Part shown: positions 1 to 5,655 of the stretch, piece after piece | Layout of the letters: each line of letters starts with the position of its first letter | Position numbering within the stretch: position 1 is the stretch's first letter | Source: UBA668 sp966112835 | GTDB lineage: Bacteria > Actinomycetota > Acidimicrobiia > Acidimicrobiales > Ilumatobacteraceae | Length of the DNA stretch: 9,875 bases | Reading direction: 5' to 3' | Assembly: GCA_966112835.1 (NCBI GenBank) | Contig: CBHWEI010000148.1 | Location: 1 to 9,875 of the forward strand | Program-made: the position numbers and the translations under genes | The notes under the pieces: generated by a model | The model's input: the letters and a program-made list of their open reading frames with translations, nothing else | What the model was told of the DNA's origin: nothing | The model's database searches: none

Positions 1-28
1 CTGCCGTCGTCGGTAGCGCTGATCTCAC

Positions 29-82
29 GGACCATCCACCTCTGGCGCAAATGTGCGCCTCGGCGAAGGTGCCAGATGGTCC
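29..82. repeat. Nested inverted repeats downstream of the integrase
   Basis: GGACCATC at 29-36 is the exact reverse complement of GATGGTCC at 75-82. TCTGGC at 41-46 likewise matches GCCAGA at 71-76. The two right arms share positions 75-76, so the outer and inner stems cannot both form in full. The structure lies just past the integrase stop codon. It could be a transcript-end structure or a protein-binding site; no known family was recognised. Confidence 0.4.
44..59 (-). terminator. Possible integrase terminator hairpin
   Basis: GGCGCA (44-49) and TGCGCC (54-59) form a perfect 6-bp GC-rich stem with a 4-nt loop, about 33 nt past the integrase stop codon. No T-tract follows on the minus strand. 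Terminators without a U-run are proposed in actinobacteria, but the call rests on position and stem alone. Confidence 0.3.
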
Positions 83-92
83 ACATTCGCAG

Positions 93-1220
93 CTATGTAT
101 GCTGGCCAAGTCGGGCCACCACGGCGTTGCGGCTCCGTGGCAGTACGTGCGAGTACGTGTTCAAGAGCATCTCCGGGCTGTGGCCGAGGATGTCGGCAAT
201 CGCTCGGAGTTCGCCGACATCCCCAGCGCTGCTCACCATGTGGGTGGCCGCAGTGTGGCGGAGGCCGTGGGAGGTGAGCCGGGGGAGTCCAGTGTTCATG
301 ACGATGCGCTCCAGGGCCCGGTCGTAGGAGCGGGGGAGCACGATGCCGCCTTGGCGTGTGGTCACAATCAGGTTGCTGCCCTCCCACGCCGGACCAGCAG
401 CGAGTCGTTCCGCGGCCTGGTCGGCGCGGCGTCGGGCAAGGCAGCGCAGGGTTGCGTCGTCGAGGGGGATGATGCGCCGTGATCGTTCGTTCTTGGCGTC
501 ACCCCAGGCGGCGCCGCCGCTGACGGCGACGAGGCTCTCGTCGATGCGCAGTGTCTGCTTGTCGAGGTCGAGGTCGTCCCATCGAAGGGCGAGCACCTCG
601 CTGCGGCGCAGACCGTAGAGCACGCCGAGCCGAAAGGCGATCGCCCACCGATGCGTGGTCGTGGCCTCGAGGAACCGGTCTACCTCGTCCTCGGACCAGG
701 CGACGGCGTCCTTGACGTTCACCGGCTTGGCGACGGTTCGAGGGAGCCCCACGCGAGCCGCGGGGCTGCGTGCGATGAGCCCCTCGTCGACCGCCTCGGA
801 CAACGCTGCGCGCAACACGTTGCGACAGATCTGCACGCTCCGCCGCGACAGCCTGCCGCCGGCGGCGAGCTTGTCGACCCACTCGGCGACATCATCGCGA
901 TCCAAGCGCGAGAGCGGGATGGCGCCGAGGCCGGCCTCGATGTGGGGTATGGCCCAGGCGTACTGCTCGCGGGCTTTCTCGGTGATGTCGGTGCGGCCGG
1001 CGACGTATCGGCGCACCAACCATCCCACGGTGCCGCGTTCGGTCGTGGCGTCGAGGGCGCGGGCCCCGCGAGCGGCGGCCAACGCGGAGCGCTGCGACGC
1101 GAACGTGCCGAGCTGGCGCGGACGGTGCTTGCCGGTGGTGGTGTCGATGCCGTCGACGCGCACGACCCACTTGTCGCGCTGTTTGCGCACCGTCGGCTGG
1201 CCGGTTGCCTTCCACGACAT
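93..1220 (-). CDS. Tyrosine recombinase / site-specific integrase
   Basis: A 375-residue phage-type integrase, a full length for the family. Residues about 10-50 resemble the N-terminal arm-site DNA-binding domain (KWVVRVDG...GKHRPRQLGTFAS). Residues 63-160 are the SAM-like core-binding domain. Residues 175-370 are the catalytic domain. The expected active site is complete: R205 in GLRRSEVLAL, K243 in DAKNERSRRIIPL, H318 and R321 in HGLRH, H347 in LGHS, and the nucleophile Y356 in TYSHV. The ATG at 1218-1220 follows a strong GGAGGTGA at a good distance, which fixes the start. The enzyme should cut and rejoin DNA at the element's attachment sites, and the tRNA-Pro 3' end about 100 bp upstream is the likely target. 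No excisionase gene is visible; it may lie left of the window. Confidence 0.93.
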   Translation of the reverse strand: MSWKATGQPTVRKQRDKWVVRVDGIDTTTGKHRPRQLGTFASQRSALAAARGARALDATTERGTVGWLVRRYVAGRTDITEKAREQYAWAIPHIEAGLGAIPLSRLDRDDVAEWVDKLAAGGRLSRRSVQICRNVLRAALSEAVDEGLIARSPAARVGLPRTVAKPVNVKDAVAWSEDEVDRFLEATTTHRWAIAFRLGVLYGLRRSEVLALRWDDLDLDKQTLRIDESLVAVSGGAAWGDAKNERSRRIIPLDDATLRCLARRRADQAAERLAAGPAWEGSNLIVTTRQGGIVLPRSYDRALERIVMNTGLPRLTSHGLRHTAATHMVSSAGDVGELRAIADILGHSPEMLLNTYSHVLPRSRNAVVARLGQHT

Positions 1221-1223
1221 GCG

Positions 1224-1231
1224 TCACCTCC
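1224..1231 (-). promoter_or_regulatory. Strong Shine-Dalgarno of the integrase
   Basis: On the minus strand GGAGGTGA precedes the integrase ATG by 3 nt (6 nt counted from GGAGG). It is the best ribosome binding site in the window and contrasts with the leaderless-looking chromosomal genes nearby, which fits a gene of foreign origin. Confidence 0.75.
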
Positions 1232-1242
1232 GTGCATTCCTG

Positions 1243-1282
1243 CGACCGGAGTTTGATACATCGCTGATACATGAGCCGGTCG
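1243..1282. repeat. Bracketed direct-repeat pair upstream of the integrase
   Basis: TGATACAT occurs at 1254-1261 and again at 1265-1272, a period of 11 bp or about one helical turn. The pair is bracketed by CGACCGG (1243-1249) and its exact reverse complement CCGGTCG (1276-1282). The block lies where the integrase promoter and recombinase arm sites would be expected. It could bind the integrase N-terminal domain, an excisionase or a repressor of the element. Confidence 0.5.
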
Positions 1283-1284
1283 GC

Positions 1285-1317
1285 GAGTGATCGTCACTCT
1301 ATCAGACCTGGTCAGAC
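1285..1317. repeat. Inverted repeat and 10-bp direct repeat beside the tRNA 3' end
   Basis: GAGTGA (1285-1290) and TCACTC (1294-1299) form a perfect inverted repeat around TCG. TCAGAC then occurs at 1302-1307 and 1312-1317, a period of 10 bp. On the minus strand the inverted repeat lies 22 nt past the tRNA 3' end, so it could be the tRNA transcript terminator (no T-tract) or part of the element's recombination site. Confidence 0.4.
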
Positions 1318-1320
1318 TCG

Positions 1321-1360
1321 TCGGGGAGGGGAGATTCGAACTCCCGACCTCCTGCACCCA
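1321..1360 (-). other. Probable attachment site within the tRNA-Pro 3' half
   Basis: Inferred from the integrase next to the tRNA 3' end. Such sites usually share an identity block covering the T-arm, often back to the anticodon arm, which the element restores on insertion. The tRNA here is intact, as expected. The exact core cannot be set without the other junction or an empty site. Confidence 0.45.
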
Positions 1361-1392
1361 AAGCAGGAACGCTACCGCTGCGCCACTCCCCG
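1321..1392 (-). tRNA. tRNA-Pro (anticodon UGG)
   Basis: The minus strand folds into a complete cloverleaf of 72 nt. The acceptor stem is CGGGGAG paired with CTCCCCG, with discriminator A at 1321. The D-arm contains AGCGGTA. The anticodon stem CCTGC/GCAGG encloses the loop TTTGGGT, so the anticodon is TGG. The T-arm is GGGAG-TTCGAAT-CTCCC. C at position 1 and anticodon UGG both fit tRNA-Pro. CCA is not encoded and must be added by CCA-adding enzyme. The gene lies 52 bp past the universal stress protein stop codon on the same strand and serves as the likely insertion target of the adjacent element. Confidence 0.95.
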
Positions 1393-1407
1393 TGACTTCG
1401 GGGTCCG

Positions 1408-1437
1408 AGCCTATCGGCGGCAGTTGGCGGCAGTCAG
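1408..1437 (-). promoter_or_regulatory. Candidate promoter of tRNA-Pro
   Basis: On the minus strand CTGACT (1437-1432, four of six matches to TTGACA) is followed after 18 bp by TAGGCT (1413-1408, the TANNNT form). The tRNA 5' end is 15 nt further on. The spacer holds a 9-bp direct repeat, GGCGGCAGT at 1416-1424 and 1426-1434. The gene could instead be read through from the upstream stress-protein gene. Confidence 0.4.
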
Positions 1438-1444
1438 CGGGGAA

Positions 1445-2329
1445 TCAGTCGCCGCGGACGACGACTACCGGCACCGACGAGTGCTGCAGCACGGTGCGGC
1501 TGACCGAGCCGAGCAGCAGGGCGGTGAACCCGCCGTGCCCTCGCGAGCCCACCACCAACATGTCGGCCTCCTTGGCCGCGTCGATGATGGCCTTGGCGGG
1601 GCTCTCCTCGCTGATGATCGAGTGGCAGCGCAGCGAGGGGGCATGCTCGCGCACCATGCGGGCGCTGGCCTCGAGGGTGCGCATCGCGTCGAGCTTCATG
1701 TCGTCACGCGCCTCGGTGATGCCGGTGCGCGGCCCCTGGTACGGGTACGTCCACCCGTGCACCAGGATGAGCTCGGCATCACACCGCGTCGCTTCTTCGA
1801 TGGCCCAGCGGAGCGCCTCGTCGGAGCACGACGAGCCGTCCACGCCGACCGCGATGCGGCCGACCTTGGCGTCCTTGCGGTCGGCCCCGTGCACCACCAC
1901 CACGGCGCAGTGCGCCCGGTGCGACACGACGGTGGCCACCGAGCCGAGCACCTCGGTGAGGCGGCCCGGGTGGGAGGTGGCACCCACGACGATCGTGTCG
2001 CCCGGGTGGGCGGCGCCCACCAGTGCGTAGGCGGGGGCGCCGAGCACGGTCTCGCCGGTGACCTCGATGTCGAGGCCGAACGAGCGGGCCAGGTTGACGC
2101 CTCGCTGGTTCGTTGCTTCGTACTCGTGGACGATCGAGTCGATCGCCGAGCCGGAGGCGGCACCGGAGCCGATGAGGCCGGCCTCCACGGCGACCGGCAG
2201 TTCGGCGCACGTCATCACGTGGAGTGGGCAACTGCGGCGGGCTGCCTCATGGGCGGCCCACCGCAGTGCTTCCACTGAGCCTTCGGTGCCGTCCACTCCG
2301 ACGAGGAGTCGGGGGGAACGGTCGGTCAC
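1445..2329 (-). CDS. Universal stress protein with two tandem UspA domains
   Basis: A 294-residue cytoplasmic protein with two UspA folds, at about residues 6-147 and 156-292. Each opens with a strand ending in GVDG (VGVDGTEGS and VGVDGSSCSDEALRWA). The second domain has the full ATP-binding signature G-2X-G-9X-GS (G261, G264, G274, S275). In the first domain the middle Gly is replaced by Ser (G116, S119, G129, S130). Tandem-domain Usps of this kind are common in actinobacteria and in mycobacteria are hallmark members of the hypoxia (DosR) regulon. The start is a GTG at 2327-2329, 4 bp after the multicopper oxidase stop codon, with only a weak GGAG ten nt upstream, so translation is probably coupled to the oxidase gene. 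Its exact role is not determined by sequence. Confidence 0.93.
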   Translation of the reverse strand: MTDRSPRLLVGVDGTEGSVEALRWAAHEAARRSCPLHVMTCAELPVAVEAGLIGSGAASGSAIDSIVHEYEATNQRGVNLARSFGLDIEVTGETVLGAPAYALVGAAHPGDTIVVGATSHPGRLTEVLGSVATVVSHRAHCAVVVVHGADRKDAKVGRIAVGVDGSSCSDEALRWAIEEATRCDAELILVHGWTYPYQGPRTGITEARDDMKLDAMRTLEASARMVREHAPSLRCHSIISEESPAKAIIDAAKEADMLVVGSRGHGGFTALLLGSVSRTVLQHSSVPVVVVRGD

Positions 2330-2333
2330 GTCG

Positions 2334-3710
2334 TCAGCGCTCCACGATCAACGCGGTCACCATGTACCGCATGCCGTCGGCCGTCTCGGCGTGGGTGAGG
2401 ATGTGGCAGTGCCAGGCCCAGACGCCGGGCTCGACCGCCTTGTAGAGCACGGTGTAGCGCTCGCCGGGAGCGATGAGCAGTGTGTCGGTGGGCTCGGGGG
2501 TGATCATCGGGACGCCGTCCTTGGCGATGATCCAACCCATCGGCTGGTGGAGGTGCATCGGGTGCACCAGCAGACCCTCGTTGTAGTAGGTGACCATCAT
2601 GGTCTGGCCGACCCGGATGGTGTACGGCTCGGTGGCCGGGAAGCTCTTGCCGTTCAGGCTGAGGCCGATGGTGCCGGCGTCGTTGAGCACCATGCTGACG
2701 TGCTTCGTCGCTTCCTTCGGGTAGCCCTGGTCGATGAGTGACTGCGGGGTCTTGATCTCGTCGACGGTGAACGCACCGAACATGCCGTTCGGGATCTGCT
2801 CCTGCGCATTGTGGTGCGAGTGGTAGATGCCGGTCGACGGGCCCTTGGCCGTCCATTCGTAGATGTGCTGCTCGCCCGGCTTGGTCGGATCCTCGGTGTA
2901 CGGGTCGACGCCGTCCATGACGTTCGGGACCTGGACGCCGTGGAAGTGGAGCGACGTGGACTGCGGCAGGCTGTTCTTGAAGATGATGCGGACCTTGTCG
3001 CCCGTGTTCACGTGGATCTCGGGTGCGGGCACGACGCCGTTGTAGGTCCAGGCCTTGACGATCTTGCCCGGCTCGACCTCCCAGTCGACGACCTTGGCCT
3101 CGACCACGAACTCCTTGTAGCCGTCGGCCGACATGGTGAACGTGGCCGGCTCGCCACCGTGGCCGGCGGTCTTGGCGGGGTACAGCTGCGCTGCGGCGAG
3201 CATCTTGGCGTCCATCGCCGAGTTCGACGAGGCGTCGTGCCCGGTGACCACCGTGGTGTCGGTGGTGCCGCCGCCGGCCGAACTGCCACCGCCGGAGGCG
3301 GTGTCGCTGACCACCAGCGAGCCGACCATGCCGGCGCCCTCATGGCCTGCCTGCGGGCAGACGATCTTGTAGGTGCCGGCCGACGTGGCGGGGATGTTCA
3401 GGTCGTACGAGGCGCCGGCGGAGATGTCGATGCTGGTGATGCCCAGTTCGGCCACCTTGAAGTTGTGCGTCGCAGCACCACCGTTCATGAGGTGGAGCAC
3501 CGCGCCACCCGTGGGGATGGTGATGGTGCTGGGGTCGAAGGCGAAGTCCTTCAGGGTGACGTTGATGGTCGGCTTCGCGCCGCCTCCACCACCCTGCGCG
3601 CTCTGCGAACTGCTTCCGCTGTCCGAGAGGCCGAAGATCGCCACGGCGAGCGCGGCGAGTGCTGCCACGAACGCGAGCCAACTGAGTACTGACCGATCAT
3701 CCTTGCTCAT
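2334..3710 (-). CDS. Membrane-anchored multicopper oxidase with fused N-terminal cupredoxin
   Basis: 458 residues. A hydrophobic segment at residues 9-28 is a signal anchor, and a Gly/Ser linker follows, so the protein should act outside the membrane. Residues 45-136 are a small cupredoxin with a complete type-1 copper site: H82, C118, H123 and M128. A second Gly/Ser/Thr linker (137-156) leads to two oxidase cupredoxin domains. All four copper motifs are present: HFH (255-257), HSH (297-299), HPMHLH (383-388) and HCHILTH (434-440). Axial M447 is likely. The first oxidase domain has Ser instead of Cys in HSH, so its type-1 site is absent and the type-1 copper lies in the last domain, as in type B two-domain laccases, which are trimers. 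The substrate is unknown; phenolics, metal ions or nitrogen oxides are possible. CuNIR is unlikely because its type-1 site is in domain 1. No Shine-Dalgarno is visible. It heads a two-gene unit with the stress protein. Confidence 0.9.
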   Translation of the reverse strand: MSKDDRSVLSWLAFVAALAALAVAIFGLSDSGSSSQSAQGGGGGAKPTINVTLKDFAFDPSTITIPTGGAVLHLMNGGAATHNFKVAELGITSIDISAGASYDLNIPATSAGTYKIVCPQAGHEGAGMVGSLVVSDTASGGGSSAGGGTTDTTVVTGHDASSNSAMDAKMLAAAQLYPAKTAGHGGEPATFTMSADGYKEFVVEAKVVDWEVEPGKIVKAWTYNGVVPAPEIHVNTGDKVRIIFKNSLPQSTSLHFHGVQVPNVMDGVDPYTEDPTKPGEQHIYEWTAKGPSTGIYHSHHNAQEQIPNGMFGAFTVDEIKTPQSLIDQGYPKEATKHVSMVLNDAGTIGLSLNGKSFPATEPYTIRVGQTMMVTYYNEGLLVHPMHLHQPMGWIIAKDGVPMITPEPTDTLLIAPGERYTVLYKAVEPGVWAWHCHILTHAETADGMRYMVTALIVER

Positions 3711-3715
3711 GGTCG

Positions 3716-3731
3716 CCAGCCTGCTGGCTGG
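3716..3731 (-). promoter_or_regulatory. Leader hairpin just before the multicopper oxidase start
   Basis: CCAGCC (3716-3721) and GGCTGG (3726-3731) form a perfect 6-bp stem with a 4-nt loop, ending 5 nt before the ATG. It occupies the place where a Shine-Dalgarno would be, and none is seen. It may affect translation initiation if the transcript starts upstream of it. Confidence 0.35.
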
Positions 3732-3760
3732 GCAGGGGAGTCAGTAGGGCATGAAGTCAA

Positions 3761-3784
3761 TTGGTCCGGGACCAAAGTCCCACC
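3761..3784 (-). promoter_or_regulatory. DosR/DevR-like operator with an overlapping second palindrome
   Basis: GGGACCAAAGTCCC at 3768-3781 matches 13 of 14 core positions of the mycobacterial DosR box TTSGGGACTWWAGTCCCSAA, and 3765-3784 matches 15 of 20. A second perfect palindrome, TTGGTCCGGGACCAA (3761-3775), shares its GGGACC half. The site is centred about 64 bp before the multicopper oxidase ATG. If transcription starts near 3734, the box would be near -41, a usual position for an activator. The -10 there (TACTGA at 3746-3741) is weak. The downstream operon contains a Usp gene, a typical DosR target. That a DosR homologue binds here is inference. Confidence 0.55.
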
Positions 3785-3793
3785 GTTGTGGTT

Positions 3794-4963
3794 TCAGCCC
3801 CTGGCCAGGCGCTCGACCACCGCGAGCAGGCGGTTCACGTCGTCGGGCTCCAGGTAGCGGCTGATGCCGGCGCGCACCAGGCCGCCCGACTCGGCCAGGC
3901 CCAACTGGCCCACCACCTCGATGGCGTAGTTGTGGCCGTCCCACACGGCGATGCGCTCGGCGGCGAGTGCCTGCGACACCTCGGCGGGCGTGTGTCCGGC
4001 CACGGTGAACGCCGCGGTGGGGGTGCGGCCCTCCAGGCCCTGCACGCCGTAGACGGTGACGCCGTCGATGGCCTGCAGGCCGCGCAGCAGTGGCTCGAAC
4101 AGCTCGGTCTCGGCCGCCTCGACGCGATCCATGCCCTCTTCCATGAGGAAGCGGGCCGTGGCCTCGATGCCGGCGATGGCCTCGAAGTTCGGCATGCCGG
4201 TCTCGAACCGCGACGGGCCCTCGTCGTGCGACGGCCGCACCTTGAACACGGGCAGCGACTGCAGCAGGTCGGGCCGGCACCACAGCATGCCCGAGTGCGG
4301 GGCGTACCACTTGTAGGGCGAGTTCACCAGGGCGTCGCAGCCGAGGGCCTCGATGTCGATCTGCCGGTGGGGTGCCAGGGCGACGGCGTCGATGAACACC
4401 TTGGCGCCGGCGGCGTGGGCGGCGTCGATGATGGGCTTCAGGTCGGGCGCCGAGCCCAGCAGGTTGCTGGCGCCGGGCAGGGTGACCCAGCGGGTCCGCT
4501 CGTCGATGAGGTCGATGACGTCGGACGGCACCAGCGTGCCCAGCTGCGGGTCGAACGGGGCGAGCACGTGCTCGGCCCCTGCCGTCTGGGCCGCCCGCAT
4601 CCAGGTGGAGACGTTGGCGTCGTGATCCAGGCGGGTGCCGACGATGCGGTCACCCGGCTGCAGCGTGGCGCCGATGGCGCGGGAGAACGCGAACGTGAGC
4701 GTGGTCATGTTCGGGCCGAACGTGACGCCCTCGGGATCGGCGTTGAACAGGCGCCCGACGGTGACCCGGGTGCGGTCCACCAGCTCGTCCGCCTTCTTCG
4801 CTGCGGCGAAGTGGCCGCCGCCGCAGCCGTTCGACCCATCGGACAACCAGGTGGTCATGGCGGTGATGGCCGAGTCGACCACCTGGGTGCCGGCGGGGCC
4901 GTCGAAACGGGCCCACCCGTCGGAGCAGCCGGGGAAGCGGTGGCGCAGGGAAGTGAAGGACAT
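3794..4963 (-). CDS. Class V aminotransferase, cysteine desulfurase-like (VC1184 type)
   Basis: A 389-residue PLP enzyme of fold type I. Family signs are FDGPAGTQVVDSA near the N-terminus (residues 20-32), GPNMTTLTFAFSRA (83-96) and DHDANVSTW (113-121). FIDAVALAPH (190-199) holds the Asp (D192) that pairs with the PLP pyridine nitrogen. NSPYKW holds the PLP lysine, K218. These motifs place it in the cysteine desulfurase-like VC1184 subfamily. The loop that carries the sulfur-accepting Cys in IscS/SufS reads VRAGISRYLEPDD here (363-375) and has no Cys, so true desulfurase activity is doubtful and the substrate is unknown. The ATG at 4961-4963 follows a TAGTCT hexamer by 6 nt and has no Shine-Dalgarno, suggesting a leaderless mRNA. 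It lies 83 bp upstream of the oxidase gene on the same strand, with the DosR-like site between them. Confidence 0.88.
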   Translation of the reverse strand: MSFTSLRHRFPGCSDGWARFDGPAGTQVVDSAITAMTTWLSDGSNGCGGGHFAAAKKADELVDRTRVTVGRLFNADPEGVTFGPNMTTLTFAFSRAIGATLQPGDRIVGTRLDHDANVSTWMRAAQTAGAEHVLAPFDPQLGTLVPSDVIDLIDERTRWVTLPGASNLLGSAPDLKPIIDAAHAAGAKVFIDAVALAPHRQIDIEALGCDALVNSPYKWYAPHSGMLWCRPDLLQSLPVFKVRPSHDEGPSRFETGMPNFEAIAGIEATARFLMEEGMDRVEAAETELFEPLLRGLQAIDGVTVYGVQGLEGRTPTAAFTVAGHTPAEVSQALAAERIAVWDGHNYAIEVVGQLGLAESGGLVRAGISRYLEPDDVNRLLAVVERLARG

Positions 4964-4969
4964 TTCTGC

Positions 4970-4979
4970 AGACTACGGT
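4970..4979. promoter_or_regulatory. Divergent promoter with two overlapping -10 hexamers
   Basis: On the minus strand TAGTCT (4975-4970) lies 6 nt before the aminotransferase ATG. On the plus strand TACGGT (4974-4979) lies 6 nt before the methyltransferase ATG at 4986. Both fit TANNNT with the spacing of leaderless actinobacterial genes, and the two share the self-complementary TA at 4974-4975. Only 22 bp separate the start codons and neither gene has a Shine-Dalgarno. No clear -35 elements were found. Confidence 0.6.
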
Positions 4980-4985
4980 CGCGGC

Positions 4986-5627
4986 ATGGCACGCGACTGG
5001 GTCGAGTGGCACCGGTCGTACGCCGATCCGGCGAGCGACCTCTCGCAACGGCTCGCGGTCGTCACCGCGGCCATCGAGGACGTGCTCTCGCACGCACCGC
5101 CCGGTCCCATCCGGGTGCTGTCGCTGTGCGCCGGCGAGGCCCGCGACCTCAGTGGCGCCGCCGTCGACCACCCTCGCGCAGCCGACGTGTGCGGCGTGGC
5201 GGTGGAACTGAACGCCGGCCTGGCGGCAATCGCCGCCCAGGCCCTGCGCGACGCCGGCACGTCGGTGGAGGTGCGCTGCGCCGACGCCGGCCGCCCCATC
5301 CACTGGGACGACACGCTGCCGGTGGACCTGCTGCTGCTGGCCGGCATCTTCGGCAACCTCACCGACGACCACGTGCACCGCACGGTGACGGCGGCCGCGG
5401 GCATGGTGCGGCCCGGTGGGGTGGTGCTGTGGACCCGGCACCGCAAGCCACCCGACCTGACGCCCAGCATCCGCGACTGGTTCGACGACGCCGGGTTCAA
5501 CCCGGTGGCGTTCACGTCCGGCGGTGCGGGTTCGTACGCGGTGGGGGTGGAACGGCTGGCGGAGCCCAACGGAGCCGCGACGAGGCCGCCCCTCCCGGAG
5601 CAGTTGTTCCGCTTCGCCGACGCCTAG
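4986..5627 (+). CDS. Class I SAM-dependent methyltransferase-like protein
   Basis: 213 residues. RVLSLCAGEARDL (43-55) corresponds to the SAM-binding motif I, normally VLDLGCGxG. VAVELN (71-76) ends strand 2 with the acidic residue (E74) expected to bind the ribose. RCADAG (97-102) fits the motif around the adenine. VDLLLLAGIFGNLTDDHV (113-130) is strand 4, and GMVRPGGVVLWTRH (139-152) is the usual post-motif strand. The C-terminal WFDDAGFNPVAF is typical of small-molecule methyltransferases. The methyl acceptor cannot be told. The ATG at 4986 is chosen over longer in-frame readings because those run into the divergent aminotransferase gene, and because a TACGGT hexamer sits 6 nt upstream. 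It ends 28 bp from the convergent small gene, with no clear terminator between. Confidence 0.8.
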   Translation: MARDWVEWHRSYADPASDLSQRLAVVTAAIEDVLSHAPPGPIRVLSLCAGEARDLSGAAVDHPRAADVCGVAVELNAGLAAIAAQALRDAGTSVEVRCADAGRPIHWDDTLPVDLLLLAGIFGNLTDDHVHRTVTAAAGMVRPGGVVLWTRHRKPPDLTPSIRDWFDDAGFNPVAFTSGGAGSYAVGVERLAEPNGAATRPPLPEQLFRFADA

Positions 5628-5655
5628 CGGGCGCGGGCGGCACCGCTGGCGCAGC

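Larger units (their letters stand above)
1..1321. mobile_element. End of an integrative element inserted at tRNA-Pro (partial)
   Basis: Seen: a tyrosine recombinase gene whose 5' end lies about 100 bp from the 3' end of a tRNA-Pro gene, with repeat-rich DNA between them. Known: integrases of this family commonly recombine at the 3' end of a tRNA gene and sit next to the resulting attachment site. Inferred: everything to the left of about 1321 belongs to a prophage, ICE or genomic island that continues beyond the window. The second attachment site is not in the window, so the size and cargo of the element cannot be stated. Confidence 0.6.

Noticed and set aside
719..1357. A 212-codon minus-strand frame beginning inside the tRNA (MQEVGSSNLPSPT)
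   Set aside because: Its first residues are translated tRNA sequence and the remainder is out of frame with the integrase, which has its own strong ribosome binding site.
2334..3710. Copper nitrite reductase (NirK)
   Set aside because: The first oxidase domain has HSH without the type-1 Cys, and the last domain has HCHxxxH, the reverse of the CuNIR layout.
5628..5655. Bidirectional terminator between the convergent methyltransferase and small gene
   Set aside because: The 28-bp gap is GC-rich but holds no stem of useful length and no T-tract.
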